Positions 16,759 through 28,163 of a DNA stretch of 64,000 nucleotides are shown here, piece by piece. Made by a program: the position numbers and the translations under genes. Source of the DNA: Bacillota bacterium (GTDB taxonomy: Bacteria > Bacillota > Desulfotomaculia > Desulfotomaculales > Desulfallaceae); the NCBI GenBank assembly GCA_023439185.1, contig JAEXOR010000044.1, forward strand, positions 1 through 64,000. Reading direction: 5' to 3'. Below the pieces are notes generated by a model, which saw nothing but the letters and a program-made list of their open reading frames with translations, was not told the DNA's origin and searched no databases. How positions within the stretch are numbered: position 1 is the first letter of the stretch; the number at the start of each line of letters is the position of its first letter.

Positions 16759-18558
16759 TTGAATAATAAAGGTAAGTTAATCATAGCGGCTATCGTTTTA
16801 GTGCTTTTGCTGGCGGCGGTTACCCCGGCTTATGCCGACCCGGATGTTGAAGAACATTACCCTAAAAGGAACGCCACAAACGTGCCCGTCAACGTAACCA
16901 TACGCGTGCAATTCGATGACGATATGGACGAAGAATCCGTTTTGGAAGGCTTTACGCTGCGGGACGATGAAAGCAAGGATGTGTCCGGCAAGGTCTCTTA
17001 TCAGAAAGGCTCCCGGGAGGCATTTTTCAAGCCGGCCAGTCCTTTGAAATACAACACCCGGTACCGGGTCAGGCTTTCCAGTTCCATTGAGAATGTAGAC
17101 GGGGACAACCTGAGTTTCTCCGGGTTCTATTTCACGACGGTGCGGAACGCCGCCGTGTACGTGGACGACGTGGAAATCGTTGGGGAAACCATCAGTGTGA
17201 ACCGGAGTCCGGTGAACATCACCGTTTACGCTCCGGGGTCTGAAAAAGTGTTATATAACAAGGAAGAACTGGAAAAAAGCCGCAATTATTATGATTTGAA
17301 GAATGCTATCCTGAAAACCGGCAACAACAGCTTCTCTTTTGATGTGATTTACGAGTACCTGGACGATAACCGGAAAACCCAGGAAGGTAAATTCACAGTC
17401 AAGAAAACAGTAAAATTCGTTAACGTGCCGGAAGAAGGGGCCAGTGTAGTGCACGACTTTAATAAAAGCAATAAGGTAAGCGTTTTTGATAAGCAGCTTA
17501 CTATAAATTTCCCCAAAAACTACTACCTGCGGGGAAAGGATGGAGCGGCGGAAAGCCAGCTGATGGCCTTTAAACTGGAAAAATTGTTTAATGTGAACGG
17601 TTCTCCGACGGTAAGCTACTTGTTTAACGTTGCCTATGCGCCCTGGACGGGTGACGGGTACCGGTTCGACGTTTTTCAGGATTATAAATCAGATATCATC
17701 GCCCCTTCCGGCGGCGAAATGGCCCTGCCCCTGGAGAACCTCAGCGAGGCCGCTTTCCGTACGGTTACTGTTTTATATGACCCCTACGATGGTTATCACG
17801 GGCAATGGGAAAACATCGGCGGAAAGGCGGATGCCGGGAAGAAAACAATTACGGTGCCTTTTAAAGGTTTCGGCCGATACGTGGCGGTAAACCTGCTATG
17901 GAACTTCCGGGATACCGGCGGGCCGGCCCGCCCTTATGCGGAATACCTGTGGGCCAAGGGAATCATGTCCCCGTCTCCCGATGCGCCGCCCGGTTATTTC
18001 GGTTTGACGGATCAGAACGGCCAGGATCTTTACGTTGCCAAGGGCGAATTTACTTTAATGCTGGGTAAGGCGTTAAAACTGGAACTACCTGAAAACTATG
18101 CCGGCTTCGGCAGTTTCAGCGATATTATGTATGCCGGTGGATATTCATACAACATCAACGCCACCGGACAATGGACCCCGCTGCCCCGGGACGCCGCCCC
18201 GTACATTGAGGCCGCGGTCAAGAACGGCTTCATTAACGGCAGAAGGGACAAAGATGACCGGTTTGTTTTTGGCTATAACGACAAATTAACCAGGGAACAG
18301 GCGGCCGGCAGTGTAATGTCCGCCGCGGGACTTTCGGTCAACTGGTCAAATGACCGGGCAATCCGGACGCAACTGGCCCGCACTTTTAAAGATCATCAAA
18401 GTATTTCAGCGCTGGCCGGACCTTACGTGCTGGCGGCGGTGCAAAGGGGTTACCTGCAAAGTTATGAAGACTGGACGTTCCGGCCGGGCGGACAGCTCAC
18501 CAGAGCGGACGCCGCCATAATGATTTATAAGCTGATGGAAAGCAAAAAGCTGCTGTAG
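16759..18558 (+). CDS. SLH-domain surface protein with Ig-like domain
   Basis: A 599-residue secreted surface protein. Signal peptide ends near TPAYA. An SbsA-type Ig-like domain follows (about 30-125: YPKRNATNVPVNVTI, DMDEESV). The middle section is of unknown fold. Three C-terminal SLH-like repeats begin near residue 390 (for example FKDHQSISALAGPYVLAAVQ) and would anchor it to the cell wall. TTG 16759 follows CAGGTGG and gives a clean signal peptide; the frame is open from 16687. It lies shortly after the binding lipoprotein and may share its transcript. Confidence 0.88.
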   Translation: MNNKGKLIIAAIVLVLLLAAVTPAYADPDVEEHYPKRNATNVPVNVTIRVQFDDDMDEESVLEGFTLRDDESKDVSGKVSYQKGSREAFFKPASPLKYNTRYRVRLSSSIENVDGDNLSFSGFYFTTVRNAAVYVDDVEIVGETISVNRSPVNITVYAPGSEKVLYNKEELEKSRNYYDLKNAILKTGNNSFSFDVIYEYLDDNRKTQEGKFTVKKTVKFVNVPEEGASVVHDFNKSNKVSVFDKQLTINFPKNYYLRGKDGAAESQLMAFKLEKLFNVNGSPTVSYLFNVAYAPWTGDGYRFDVFQDYKSDIIAPSGGEMALPLENLSEAAFRTVTVLYDPYDGYHGQWENIGGKADAGKKTITVPFKGFGRYVAVNLLWNFRDTGGPARPYAEYLWAKGIMSPSPDAPPGYFGLTDQNGQDLYVAKGEFTLMLGKALKLELPENYAGFGSFSDIMYAGGYSYNINATGQWTPLPRDAAPYIEAAVKNGFINGRRDKDDRFVFGYNDKLTREQAAGSVMSAAGLSVNWSNDRAIRTQLARTFKDHQSISALAGPYVLAAVQRGYLQSYEDWTFRPGGQLTRADAAIMIYKLMESKKLL

Positions 18559-18590
18559 GCTGATAGGATGGAACTAAATATGATTTGCAA

Positions 18591-18917
18591 TTATTTGTAT
18601 AAGATGCTCTTGTCATCATCTTGCCGGCAATCCTGTATATCATCCACAAATACTTGATTGCCGGTAATCTGATAAACAATTCGATACCTTTTGTTTGATA
18701 GTATATAGCGGTATTTACCAACTGGAAGATATGGACGGTTATACACAGGATAACGCAACGGATCGGTCCGGAGATTTCGAATATCTTTAAGCAATCCGTC
18801 CAAAAGTTTATTTGCCGCATTAACGCTGACACGCGCTAAAAACTCAAAATGCTCGTACATTCTGTCATTTGCATCGGATGCAATAATTACCTGATATGCT
18901 TTTTCATTATGCTCCAT
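18591..18917 (-). CDS. ParE/RelE-type toxin
   Basis: A 108-residue type II toxin of the RelE/ParE superfamily. Typical elements are the N-terminal helix region (SDANDRMYEHFEFLARVS), LLDGLLKDIRNLRTDPLRYP, and the core strand KYRYILSNKRYRIVYQI. It overlaps the antitoxin gene by 11 bases, the usual arrangement. The target (gyrase or mRNA) cannot be inferred. Confidence 0.85.
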   Translation of the reverse strand: MEHNEKAYQVIIASDANDRMYEHFEFLARVSVNAANKLLDGLLKDIRNLRTDPLRYPVYNRPYLPVGKYRYILSNKRYRIVYQITGNQVFVDDIQDCRQDDDKSILYK

Positions 18918-19194
18918 GCTCCGCTCCCTTGACGATTGCTTCCCTCATGTTCTTTTCAAACTCATCAACCGTATATCCTTGGGTCCCAAGCAAACGGGAG
19001 CGTTCCGTCGCGAGCAAACGCTCGGCTGTAGCCAAGTCATCCTCACGCCGGTTGAATGTTTCCATATCCATGATCACTGTATCGCCGACGCCATTTCTGG
19101 TTAAAAATACAGGCGCTTTCGTTTTACGGCAAATCTCAGCGATACTGTTGTAATTTTTCCGAAGCTCACTTGATGACCTAATTATTGTACTCAA
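18907..19194 (-). CDS. Phd/YefM-type antitoxin
   Basis: A 95-residue antitoxin with the YefM/Phd N-terminus (STIIRSSSELRKNYNSIAEI, then FLTRNGVGDTVIMDMETF), which binds both its promoter and the toxin. TTG 19194 is preferred: GGAG lies 8 bases upstream on the minus strand. An in-frame GTG at 19203 abuts that same GGAG, so it is too close. Confidence 0.85.
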   Translation of the reverse strand: MSTIIRSSSELRKNYNSIAEICRKTKAPVFLTRNGVGDTVIMDMETFNRREDDLATAERLLATERSRLLGTQGYTVDEFEKNMREAIVKGAEHGA

Positions 19195-19228
19195 TTTTTC
19201 CACTCCAAATAGTCAAATTTATACCTAT

Positions 19229-19257
19229 ATTATACCCTTATAATACTAAAATAACAA
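19229..19257 (-). promoter_or_regulatory. Promoter of the toxin-antitoxin pair
   Basis: On the minus strand TTGTTA (19257-19252) and TATAAT (19234-19229) are 17 bases apart. The promoter sits a few bases from the probable left edge of the IS30 element. Confidence 0.6.
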
Positions 19258-19263
19258 GAACGT

Positions 19264-20830
19264 AACTGCTGACCTGTGTAAAGTGAAATCTTTAATTCCA
19301 GTTTATTTATAAATTTGGCATTTACCTTTGCACATACTTCCAGTAAAATTTGGTGAGGCTGCCTGCCCGCGGAAAGGAGGAGCATATGGCAGCAGCGCCA
19401 AAAGGAAACCACCAACATCTAACGCTATCAGATAGGATATATATTGAACAAGGACTGGAGCGGCGGATTAGCTTTAAGGACATTGCAAAATTTATTGCCA
19501 AAGATCCAACCACCATATCAAAAGAGATTCGCCGGTATCGAATTGAAAAATTTCAGGAGCGGACTACCGCTTTATGCGTTCATCGGGATACTTGTACCAA
19601 AACCCATATGTGCAACGATCGATTTTGCTATAAAAAGTATTGCGGAAAATGTACCCAGCGGTATTGTCAGAGATATTGCCGGGATTACCAAGCCGCTTCC
19701 TGCCACCGTCTTGAACGAGCGCCTTATGTCTGCAACGGTTGTGGTATACGAAGCTGCCGCCAGAATACGAAATATTATTACCGTGCACAATACGCGGACC
19801 AGAGCTACCATGATATCTTATCTTCATCACGTAAAGGGATCAACAAAACCCCACTGGAATTGGACGATATGGATCGCATCGTTTCTCCGCTTCTCAAGCA
19901 AGGACAATCACTTGGGCATATCTTTGCCACGCACGGTCAAGAGCTCGGCTGTTCCAGACGGACTCTGTATCATTACATCGCACAGGGCGCCTTTACGGCG
20001 GGAAACCTTGATCTTCCCCGCAAGGTGCGCTACAAGCCGCGTAAAATACGAAAAAAGATTGAACGCTCCATCCCTTCCTACCGGGTCGATAGAACATACA
20101 AGGATTTTGAGAAATATATGGCCGATCACCCTGAGACCAATGTAGTGGAAATGGATACCGTAGAGGGGACGAAAGGCGGTCCGGTACTGCTCACCATGCT
20201 CTTTCGCAGCTGCAATTTTATGCCGATGTTCTTGCTGGAGCGCAATACGCAGGAATGTGTCTGCCAGATTTTCAACACTTTAGAGAAGAGGCTTGGAACC
20301 AAGGGCATGCTTGATACTTTCCCGGTTATTCTAACTGATAATGGGCCTGAGTTTAAGAATCCTTTCCTTCTGGAAAAGAATCTGGCCGGCAAGCAGCGAA
20401 CCAGGTTGTTCTATTGTGATCCGATGGCTTCGTGGCAGAAAGGGCGTTTGGAGAAAAACCACGAGTTTATCCGCTGCATCGTTCCTAAAGGGTGCTCTTT
20501 TGATTTTCTCAAGCGGGGCAATGTCACTTTAATGATGAACCACATCAACAGTATAGCAAGAGCCAGCCTGAATGGTCGCACCCCATTCGAGCTGGCTTCC
20601 TTGCTTCTGCCTGGTTCACTATTGCGTTTTCTTGGCTCCAAACGCATCCCTCATGATGACGTTCTCCTGAAGCCAAGACTAATTAAAACTATTCGTCCTA
20701 ATTAACTTCAAAACTATTCTTTCGTCGGGCAGGGCCATTATATGCCTTTTCAGAACGAGTGGAATTTACTCTTGCATAATATCTTTCACCCGTTAGTTTG
20801 GTATACCCTTTTTACAGGTAACACTGCCTG
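19264..20830 (+). mobile_element. IS30 family insertion sequence, edges approximate
   Basis: The transposase gene sits inside this interval. A possible imperfect inverted repeat has ACCTGTGTAAAGTG inward from about 19273 on the left, and ACCTGTAAAAAGGG on the minus strand inward from the right, ending near 20830. The match is partial, so the edges are uncertain. A different 15-base direct repeat also flanks the gene and is listed separately. Confidence 0.4.
19386..20705 (+). CDS. IS30 family transposase
   Basis: A 439-residue transposase. An N-terminal helix-turn-helix (LTLSDRIYIEQGL, DIAKFIAKDPTTISKEIRRY) is followed by a cysteine-rich zinc-finger-like region (about 65-125) and the DDE core: D in VVEMDTVEG, D in ILTDNGPEF, E in KGRLEKNHEF. 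AAAGGAGG lies 5 bases before ATG 19386. The full-length frame without stops suggests a recently active copy. Confidence 0.95.
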   Translation: MAAAPKGNHQHLTLSDRIYIEQGLERRISFKDIAKFIAKDPTTISKEIRRYRIEKFQERTTALCVHRDTCTKTHMCNDRFCYKKYCGKCTQRYCQRYCRDYQAASCHRLERAPYVCNGCGIRSCRQNTKYYYRAQYADQSYHDILSSSRKGINKTPLELDDMDRIVSPLLKQGQSLGHIFATHGQELGCSRRTLYHYIAQGAFTAGNLDLPRKVRYKPRKIRKKIERSIPSYRVDRTYKDFEKYMADHPETNVVEMDTVEGTKGGPVLLTMLFRSCNFMPMFLLERNTQECVCQIFNTLEKRLGTKGMLDTFPVILTDNGPEFKNPFLLEKNLAGKQRTRLFYCDPMASWQKGRLEKNHEFIRCIVPKGCSFDFLKRGNVTLMMNHINSIARASLNGRTPFELASLLLPGSLLRFLGSKRIPHDDVLLKPRLIKTIRPN

Positions 20831-21056
20831 AAAACACCTTATTTTACCATGTTTCTATCCGTCTGCACAGTTTATCTTTTCCCTTTTTTCAAGATTTCCT
20901 GCTTTTTCTTTTACATCACTGGCCTTTGCTTTTGACGGATTTTACTTTTTCATTTAACCAACTGCTGACGTGTGCTGCTGAGCACTGATAAGTTGCAGTC
21001 TTTCTTTTTTTTTCCATTGCCCGGTGTGATATAATTTACCCGGAGTGATGCAAAGG
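20706..21056 (+). other. Spacer between IS30 element and uvrB
   Basis: This AT-rich stretch holds the probable right end of the IS element, the second 15-base direct repeat (20960), a pyrimidine-rich run, and a TATAAT at 21030-21035. The TATAAT is too close to the uvrB start to be comfortable unless the leader is very short; no -35 was found at the right distance. I see no GAAC-N4-GTTC LexA box here, although uvrB is often LexA-controlled. Confidence 0.4.
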
Positions 21057-23072
21057 ATGGACAAACAGTTTGAGCTGCAGTCAACTTTCGAGCCCGGGGG
21101 CGATCAGCCCAAGGCCATTAACCAATTGGTGGAGGGGCTGAACGACGGCCTGAAGCACCAGACCCTGCTGGGGGTGACCGGCAGCGGCAAAACATATACC
21201 ATGGCCCAGGTGATCCAGCGGGTGCAGCGCCCCACCCTGGTGCTGGCCCATAACAAAACCCTGGCGGCCCAGCTCTGCAGCGAGTTCAAGGAATTCTTCC
21301 CCCGCAACGCCGTGGAGTACTTTGTCAGCTATTACGATTATTACCAGCCCGAGGCGTACATCCCCCATACCGATTTGTATATTGAAAAAGACTCCTCCAT
21401 TAACGACGAGATAGATAAATTGCGTCACTCGGCCACCTGCGCCCTGTTTGAACGGCGGGACGTGATCATCGTGGCCAGCGTATCCTGCATCTACGGCTTG
21501 GGTGATCCCGAGCAGTACAGTACCCTGGTGCTTTCGCTGCGCCAGGGCGGCGAGTATAACCGCGACGACGTGCTGCGCCGCCTGGTGGACATCCACTATG
21601 AACGCAACGATATGAACTTCGTCCGGGGCAAGTTCCGGGTGCGGGGGGATGTGCTGGAGATATTCCCGGCGGGCAGTTCCGAGCAGGCCGTCCGGGTGGA
21701 GTTTTTCGGGGACGAGGTGGAACGGCTGGTGGAATTTGACGTGCTCACCGGCGAGATTACCGGCCAGCGGCAGCACGTTTCGGTTTTCCCCGCCAGTCAC
21801 TACGCCACCTCCCGGGAGCGCATGGCGGAAGCCATTGTGCGCATTGAGGAGGAACTGGAGCAGCGGCTGGACGAACTGCGCCGGCGGGAAAGACTGCTGG
21901 AGGCCCAGCGGCTGGAGCAGCGCACCCGGTACGACGTTGAAATGATGATGGAAATGGGGTTTTGCAGCGGCATTGAAAACTATTCCCGGCACCTTACGGG
22001 CCGTAAGCCCGGGGACGCGCCGTATACGCTGCTGGACTACTTCCCGGACGATTTTTTGATGATCATCGACGAGTCTCATGTCAGCATCCCCCAGGTGCGG
22101 GCCATGTACGAGGGTGACCGGTCCCGGAAGCAGTCCCTGGTGGAGTATGGTTTTCGGCTGCCCTCGGCTTTTGACAACCGACCCTTGAAGTTCCCGGAAT
22201 TTGAAGGGCGGCTGGGACAGGTGATCTATGTATCCGCCACCCCGGCGCCCTACGAGTTGGAACGCAGCGGCCAGGTGGTGGAACAGGTGATCCGGCCCAC
22301 CGGGCTGGTGGACCCCGAGCTGTTTGTGCGCCCCACCCGGGGCCAGATTGACGATTTGATTGGGGAAATCAACCTTCGGGCGGCTAAAAACGAACGGGTG
22401 CTGGTGACCACCCTGACCAAGAAGATGGCCGAGGACCTGACGGATTACCTGCGGGAGACCGGTATCCGGGTACGCTATATGCATTCCGAGATTAACACCC
22501 TGGAGCGGATGGAGATTATCCGCGACCTGCGGCTGGGCGCCTTTGACGTGCTGGTGGGCATCAACCTGCTGCGGGAGGGCCTGGACCTGCCCGAGGTGAG
22601 CCTGGTGGCCATCCTGGACGCCGACAAGGAGGGTTTTTTAAGGTCGGAACGTTCGCTGATTCAAACCATCGGGCGGGCGGCCCGCAATGCCCACGGCAAA
22701 GTGATCCTTTACGCCGACCAGGTCACCGATTCCATGGCCCGGGCCATGGGGGAAACCGAACGGCGGCGCAAGCTGCAGAACGAGTTCAACCTGCGGCACG
22801 GCATCACCCCGCAGACCATCATCAAAGGCGTGCGGGACGTGATCGAGGCTACCACCAGGGTGGCGGAGGCGCCGGCCGTTTATGACGCCGGCGGCAAAAA
22901 GAAAAAACTGACCAAGAAAGAAATCAGGCAGCTGCTGGCCCGGCTGGAAAAGGAAATGCGCGAGTCCGCCCGGCGGCTGGAATTTGAGCAGGCCGCCCGG
23001 TTAAGGGACGCCATCATCGAACTGCGCTTGGAACTGCGTGGTCTTCCCGCGGTGCCGGAGGCGGAAAGATAA
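21057..23072 (+). CDS. uvrB: Excinuclease ABC subunit B
   Basis: A 671-residue helicase-like damage verifier of nucleotide excision repair. Walker A GVTGSGKT is near residue 42, the beta-hairpin region YYDYYQPEAYIP follows, then helicase motifs (IIDESHVSIPQ, VSATPAPYELE, QTIGRAARN), and a C-terminal UVR domain (EKEMRESARRLEFEQAARLR) that contacts UvrC. ATG 21057 gives the standard MDKQFEL start; GTG 21045 and ATG 21048 are upstream alternatives too close to the CGGAG site. uvrA and uvrC lie 2 and 6 kb downstream. Confidence 0.97.
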   Translation: MDKQFELQSTFEPGGDQPKAINQLVEGLNDGLKHQTLLGVTGSGKTYTMAQVIQRVQRPTLVLAHNKTLAAQLCSEFKEFFPRNAVEYFVSYYDYYQPEAYIPHTDLYIEKDSSINDEIDKLRHSATCALFERRDVIIVASVSCIYGLGDPEQYSTLVLSLRQGGEYNRDDVLRRLVDIHYERNDMNFVRGKFRVRGDVLEIFPAGSSEQAVRVEFFGDEVERLVEFDVLTGEITGQRQHVSVFPASHYATSRERMAEAIVRIEEELEQRLDELRRRERLLEAQRLEQRTRYDVEMMMEMGFCSGIENYSRHLTGRKPGDAPYTLLDYFPDDFLMIIDESHVSIPQVRAMYEGDRSRKQSLVEYGFRLPSAFDNRPLKFPEFEGRLGQVIYVSATPAPYELERSGQVVEQVIRPTGLVDPELFVRPTRGQIDDLIGEINLRAAKNERVLVTTLTKKMAEDLTDYLRETGIRVRYMHSEINTLERMEIIRDLRLGAFDVLVGINLLREGLDLPEVSLVAILDADKEGFLRSERSLIQTIGRAARNAHGKVILYADQVTDSMARAMGETERRRKLQNEFNLRHGITPQTIIKGVRDVIEATTRVAEAPAVYDAGGKKKKLTKKEIRQLLARLEKEMRESARRLEFEQAARLRDAIIELRLELRGLPAVPEAER

Positions 23073-23073
23073 C

Positions 23074-23102
23074 TTGATTCCATATATTTCCTCTGGTATA
23101 TT
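23074..23102 (+). promoter_or_regulatory. Promoter of the VapBC pair, TTGATT-17-TATATT
   Basis: TTGATT (23074-23079) and TATATT (23097-23102) are spaced 17 bases and begin right after the uvrB stop. The antitoxin TTG start lies 42 bases further on, after GGAGGAAAGGAG. Confidence 0.6.
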
Positions 23103-23143
23103 AGGATAAAGCAAATCTTACCGGAGGAAAGGAGCAAATTTAA

Positions 23144-23413
23144 TTGAGATACCAAACCGTAACCCTCACCAGCAAGGGCCAGCTCACCCTGCCCAAGGAG
23201 TATCGGGACAGGCTGCGGCTGGACAAAGGCTCCCGGCTGGCCGTGGTGCTCAAGGGAGACAGCCTGCTGCTGAAGAAAGTATATGATATTGCTCCACTGG
23301 CCGAGTCCGATCCCATCTGGGACATGCTGGGTATTTTCGACGACCGGGGCGGGGGTGGCGGTGTTTCGGCAGACCCCGACGGCTATGCCGCCGCGGCGGA
23401 GGTGGGTGAATGA
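23144..23413 (+). CDS. AbrB/VapB-type antitoxin
   Basis: An 89-residue protein with an N-terminal SpoVT/AbrB DNA-binding domain (TLTSKGQLTLPKEYRDRLRL, then GSRLAVVLKGDSLLLKK) and a variable C-terminus that would cap the toxin. TTG 23144 follows AAGGAG with 9-base spacing. The ATGA overlap with the PIN gene marks a coupled toxin-antitoxin operon. Confidence 0.88.
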   Translation: MRYQTVTLTSKGQLTLPKEYRDRLRLDKGSRLAVVLKGDSLLLKKVYDIAPLAESDPIWDMLGIFDDRGGGGGVSADPDGYAAAAEVGE

Positions 23414-23820
23414 GGGAAAAGGTGCTGGTGGATTCCGGAGCGGTATTCGCGCTGCTTTGCCGGGACGACGGCAACCATCCCCCGGCCCGGGCCATCCTGA
23501 GGCAGATGCAGAAACGGCGGGCATTGCCGGTACTGACCAATTATATCGTGGCCGAAGCCCATGCCCTGCTTAACGCCCGCCTGGGTTCCGACGCCGCCCG
23601 GATGTGGGTGCGCAGCAACATCTGGCCCGTGGAAAGGGCCGGTGAGGAAGACGAGCAGCGGGCCCGGGAGATCCTGCTCACCGGGCGGGGCGGCGATTGC
23701 ACCATTACCGATGCCGTAAGCTTTGCCGTCATGGAGCGGCTGGGTATCGGCACGGTTTTCACCTTTGATCATAATTTCGCCCGCTGCGGCTACCAAATGC
23801 TGAGGGTGGGGCAGTGCTGA
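23410..23820 (+). CDS. VapC-type PIN-domain toxin
   Basis: A 136-residue PIN-domain ribonuclease. The acidic residues are present: D in LVDSGAVFALL, E in NYIVAEAHALL, D in DCTITDAVSF, and D in FTFDHNF. Toxins of this family cut tRNA or rRNA when the antitoxin is lost. It overlaps the antitoxin by 4 bases. Confidence 0.9.
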   Translation: MREKVLVDSGAVFALLCRDDGNHPPARAILRQMQKRRALPVLTNYIVAEAHALLNARLGSDAARMWVRSNIWPVERAGEEDEQRAREILLTGRGGDCTITDAVSFAVMERLGIGTVFTFDHNFARCGYQMLRVGQC

Positions 23821-23844
23821 AAGGCAAGCAAGAATTTGTTTACG

Positions 23845-23880
23845 AGAACACTTGTTCGTAGCTATTATTCGTAGTAAAAT
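23845..23880 (+). promoter_or_regulatory. LexA-type box on a promoter with no gene behind it
   Basis: On the minus strand 23858-23845 reads CGAACAAGTGTTCT, matching the Gram-positive LexA consensus CGAACRNRYGTTYC at 13 of 14 positions. On the plus strand it overlaps a -35 TTGTTC (23852-23857), which is followed after exactly 17 bases by TAAAAT (23875-23880). Downstream on the plus strand lies only the antisense of pssA. Confidence 0.5.
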
Positions 23881-23898
23881 AAATATGTTACAGTCGGG

Positions 23899-24423
23899 TC
23901 ACACTTTTTTTATTTCCCTTTTACAGACCATCAGATAGCTGATTAACAGCATGCCCAGGGCAATCAGGTAGGGATGAATAGCGAACCGGACCTGACACAG
24001 TATCAGCAGCGCCATGATTAACCCGGCTATGGTAATGGGCAGGCCGATAAAAACGCCGTCGCTGTCAAGGGTGTTGAAGCGGGCCAGCCGGTAGACGCCG
24101 CTGACCACAAAGATAATGATGATGATGAAACCCAGCACGGCGATCTCGGCAAAGCTCAGCATATACATGGCAATCGCCGGGGCGATGCCGAAGGTAATCA
24201 CGTCGGCCAGTGAATCCAGTTGTTTGCCCATTTCACTGGCCAGGCTGTACCTGCGGGCTACCTGTCCGTCCAGGCGGTCAAAGAGGGCGCCGGTGATAAT
24301 GAGCACCCCGGCCAGGGTGAAATTGCCATGGGCGGAGGTGATGATGGCTCCCAGCCCCATGATGATATTGCACAGGGTTAATATATTGGGCAAACTGGCC
24401 ACCGGCTGGTTATTTTCAATCAT
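23899..24423 (-). CDS. pssA: CDP-diacylglycerol-serine O-phosphatidyltransferase
   Basis: A 174-residue membrane enzyme joining CDP-diacylglycerol and serine to give phosphatidylserine. The CDP-alcohol phosphatidyltransferase signature DG-x2-AR-x8-G-x3-D-x3-D is complete (DRLDGQVARRYS, then GKQLDSLADV). Five to six membrane helices. Its start overlaps the end of psd by 8 bases, so the two steps to phosphatidylethanolamine are coupled. Confidence 0.95.
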   Translation of the reverse strand: MIENNQPVASLPNILTLCNIIMGLGAIITSAHGNFTLAGVLIITGALFDRLDGQVARRYSLASEMGKQLDSLADVITFGIAPAIAMYMLSFAEIAVLGFIIIIIFVVSGVYRLARFNTLDSDGVFIGLPITIAGLIMALLILCQVRFAIHPYLIALGMLLISYLMVCKREIKKV

Positions 24424-25045
24424 CCTCCAACACTCCTATAACGGTTATACCGGCCGTTACCTTTTGTCCTTCCCGAACCAGCACCTTAACATTGGCCGGG
24501 ACGATTATTTCGGTACAGGAGCCGAATTTAATCAACCCGAACACCTGTCCCTGTTCAAGGTGGTCTCCCTTCCGGGGGTAAAAGACGATCCGCCTGGCCA
24601 CAAAACCGGTAATCTGGTGCACCAGAACCCTGATGCGGCTGTTTTCGATGCCGGCGGTGTTCTTCTCGTTCAGACCCGAGGCGTGGCTTTTGAAGGCGGG
24701 CAGGTGCTTGCCGGGCCGGTACGCGGTGTAGGTTATCGTTCCGTTGATGGGACTGCGGTTGAAGTGGACGTTGAAAATGGAAAGAAAAATGCTGATTTTT
24801 ACGGCTTTGCCCCGGATGAATGTGTCTTCATGGTCGATTGCTTCAATGGCCTGCACCCGGCCGTCCGCCGGGGACAAAACATGGACTTCATTTTGTACGA
24901 CCCGCCTGGCCGGGTTGCGGAAAAAGAAAAGGATAAACAGGAACGCCGCCCCCGGCAGTAGGGCAAGGACGGGCAGCAAAATATAAAAAAGAATGCCCCA
25001 AACTGCTGTAACCAGTAAATATGGAACGCTTTCCCTGGCTAACAT
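24416..25045 (-). CDS. psd: Phosphatidylserine decarboxylase
   Basis: A 209-residue short-form decarboxylase that turns phosphatidylserine into phosphatidylethanolamine. Two N-terminal membrane helices precede LSPADGRV, the HFNRSPINGTI region, and the self-cleavage site KFGSCTEI, where the serine becomes the pyruvoyl group. ATG 25045 has no clear ribosome site. A TTGACT...TTTAAT pair with 17-base spacing lies so close upstream that the mRNA leader must be very short, if this promoter is real. Confidence 0.93.
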   Translation of the reverse strand: MLARESVPYLLVTAVWGILFYILLPVLALLPGAAFLFILFFFRNPARRVVQNEVHVLSPADGRVQAIEAIDHEDTFIRGKAVKISIFLSIFNVHFNRSPINGTITYTAYRPGKHLPAFKSHASGLNEKNTAGIENSRIRVLVHQITGFVARRIVFYPRKGDHLEQGQVFGLIKFGSCTEIIVPANVKVLVREGQKVTAGITVIGVLEDD

Positions 25046-25225
25046 TATATTAAACGCAACGCCTTTCTCTAAGTCAATACATCAATTATTACATAAAGAT
25101 GTTGTTTTGTATAGTTTGATACGGCTCCGGCAGCGTCAAGCGGGTAGCCGGAGCCCTTTGGTACAGGGTTTTAGACGGTTTAAAACAAAATTTCGCATTT
25201 TAAGGAAAAGCAAACGGAGGCAAGC

Positions 25226-28039
<2,814 letters not shown>

Positions 28040-28059
28040 GCACCTGACTTTTAAAATTT

Positions 28060-28094
28060 ACCTAAAAACCCGCTGTTCATGCGGGTTTTTAGGT
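28060..28094 (+). terminator. Terminator after uvrA
   Basis: ACCTAAAAACCCGC (28060-28073) and GCGGGTTTTTAGGT (28081-28094) are a perfect 14-base inverted repeat with a 7-base loop. A- and T-rich arms allow action on both strands, so it may also end the minus-strand spl transcript. Confidence 0.85.
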
Positions 28095-28163
28095 AATATT
28101 GCAATCACACCAAAGACCGGGAAAAGAGGTGCGTTGCTTGGTTGCCAGTTGTTCGCAAATCCG

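Larger units (their letters stand above)
19264..20974 (+). repeat. 15-base direct repeat pair flanking the transposase
   Basis: AACTGCTGACCTGTG at 19264-19278 and AACTGCTGACGTGTG at 20960-20974 differ at one position and have the same orientation. They enclose the transposase gene. This is too long for an IS30 target duplication (normally 2-4 bases). It could mark recombination between related elements. Confidence 0.5.

Noticed and set aside
20706..21056. LexA box controlling uvrB
   Set aside because: No GAAC-N4-GTTC sequence occurs in this spacer.
21081..22484. Long minus-strand frame opposite uvrB
   Set aside because: It is a shadow of uvrB with biased composition; no ribosome site or motif supports it.
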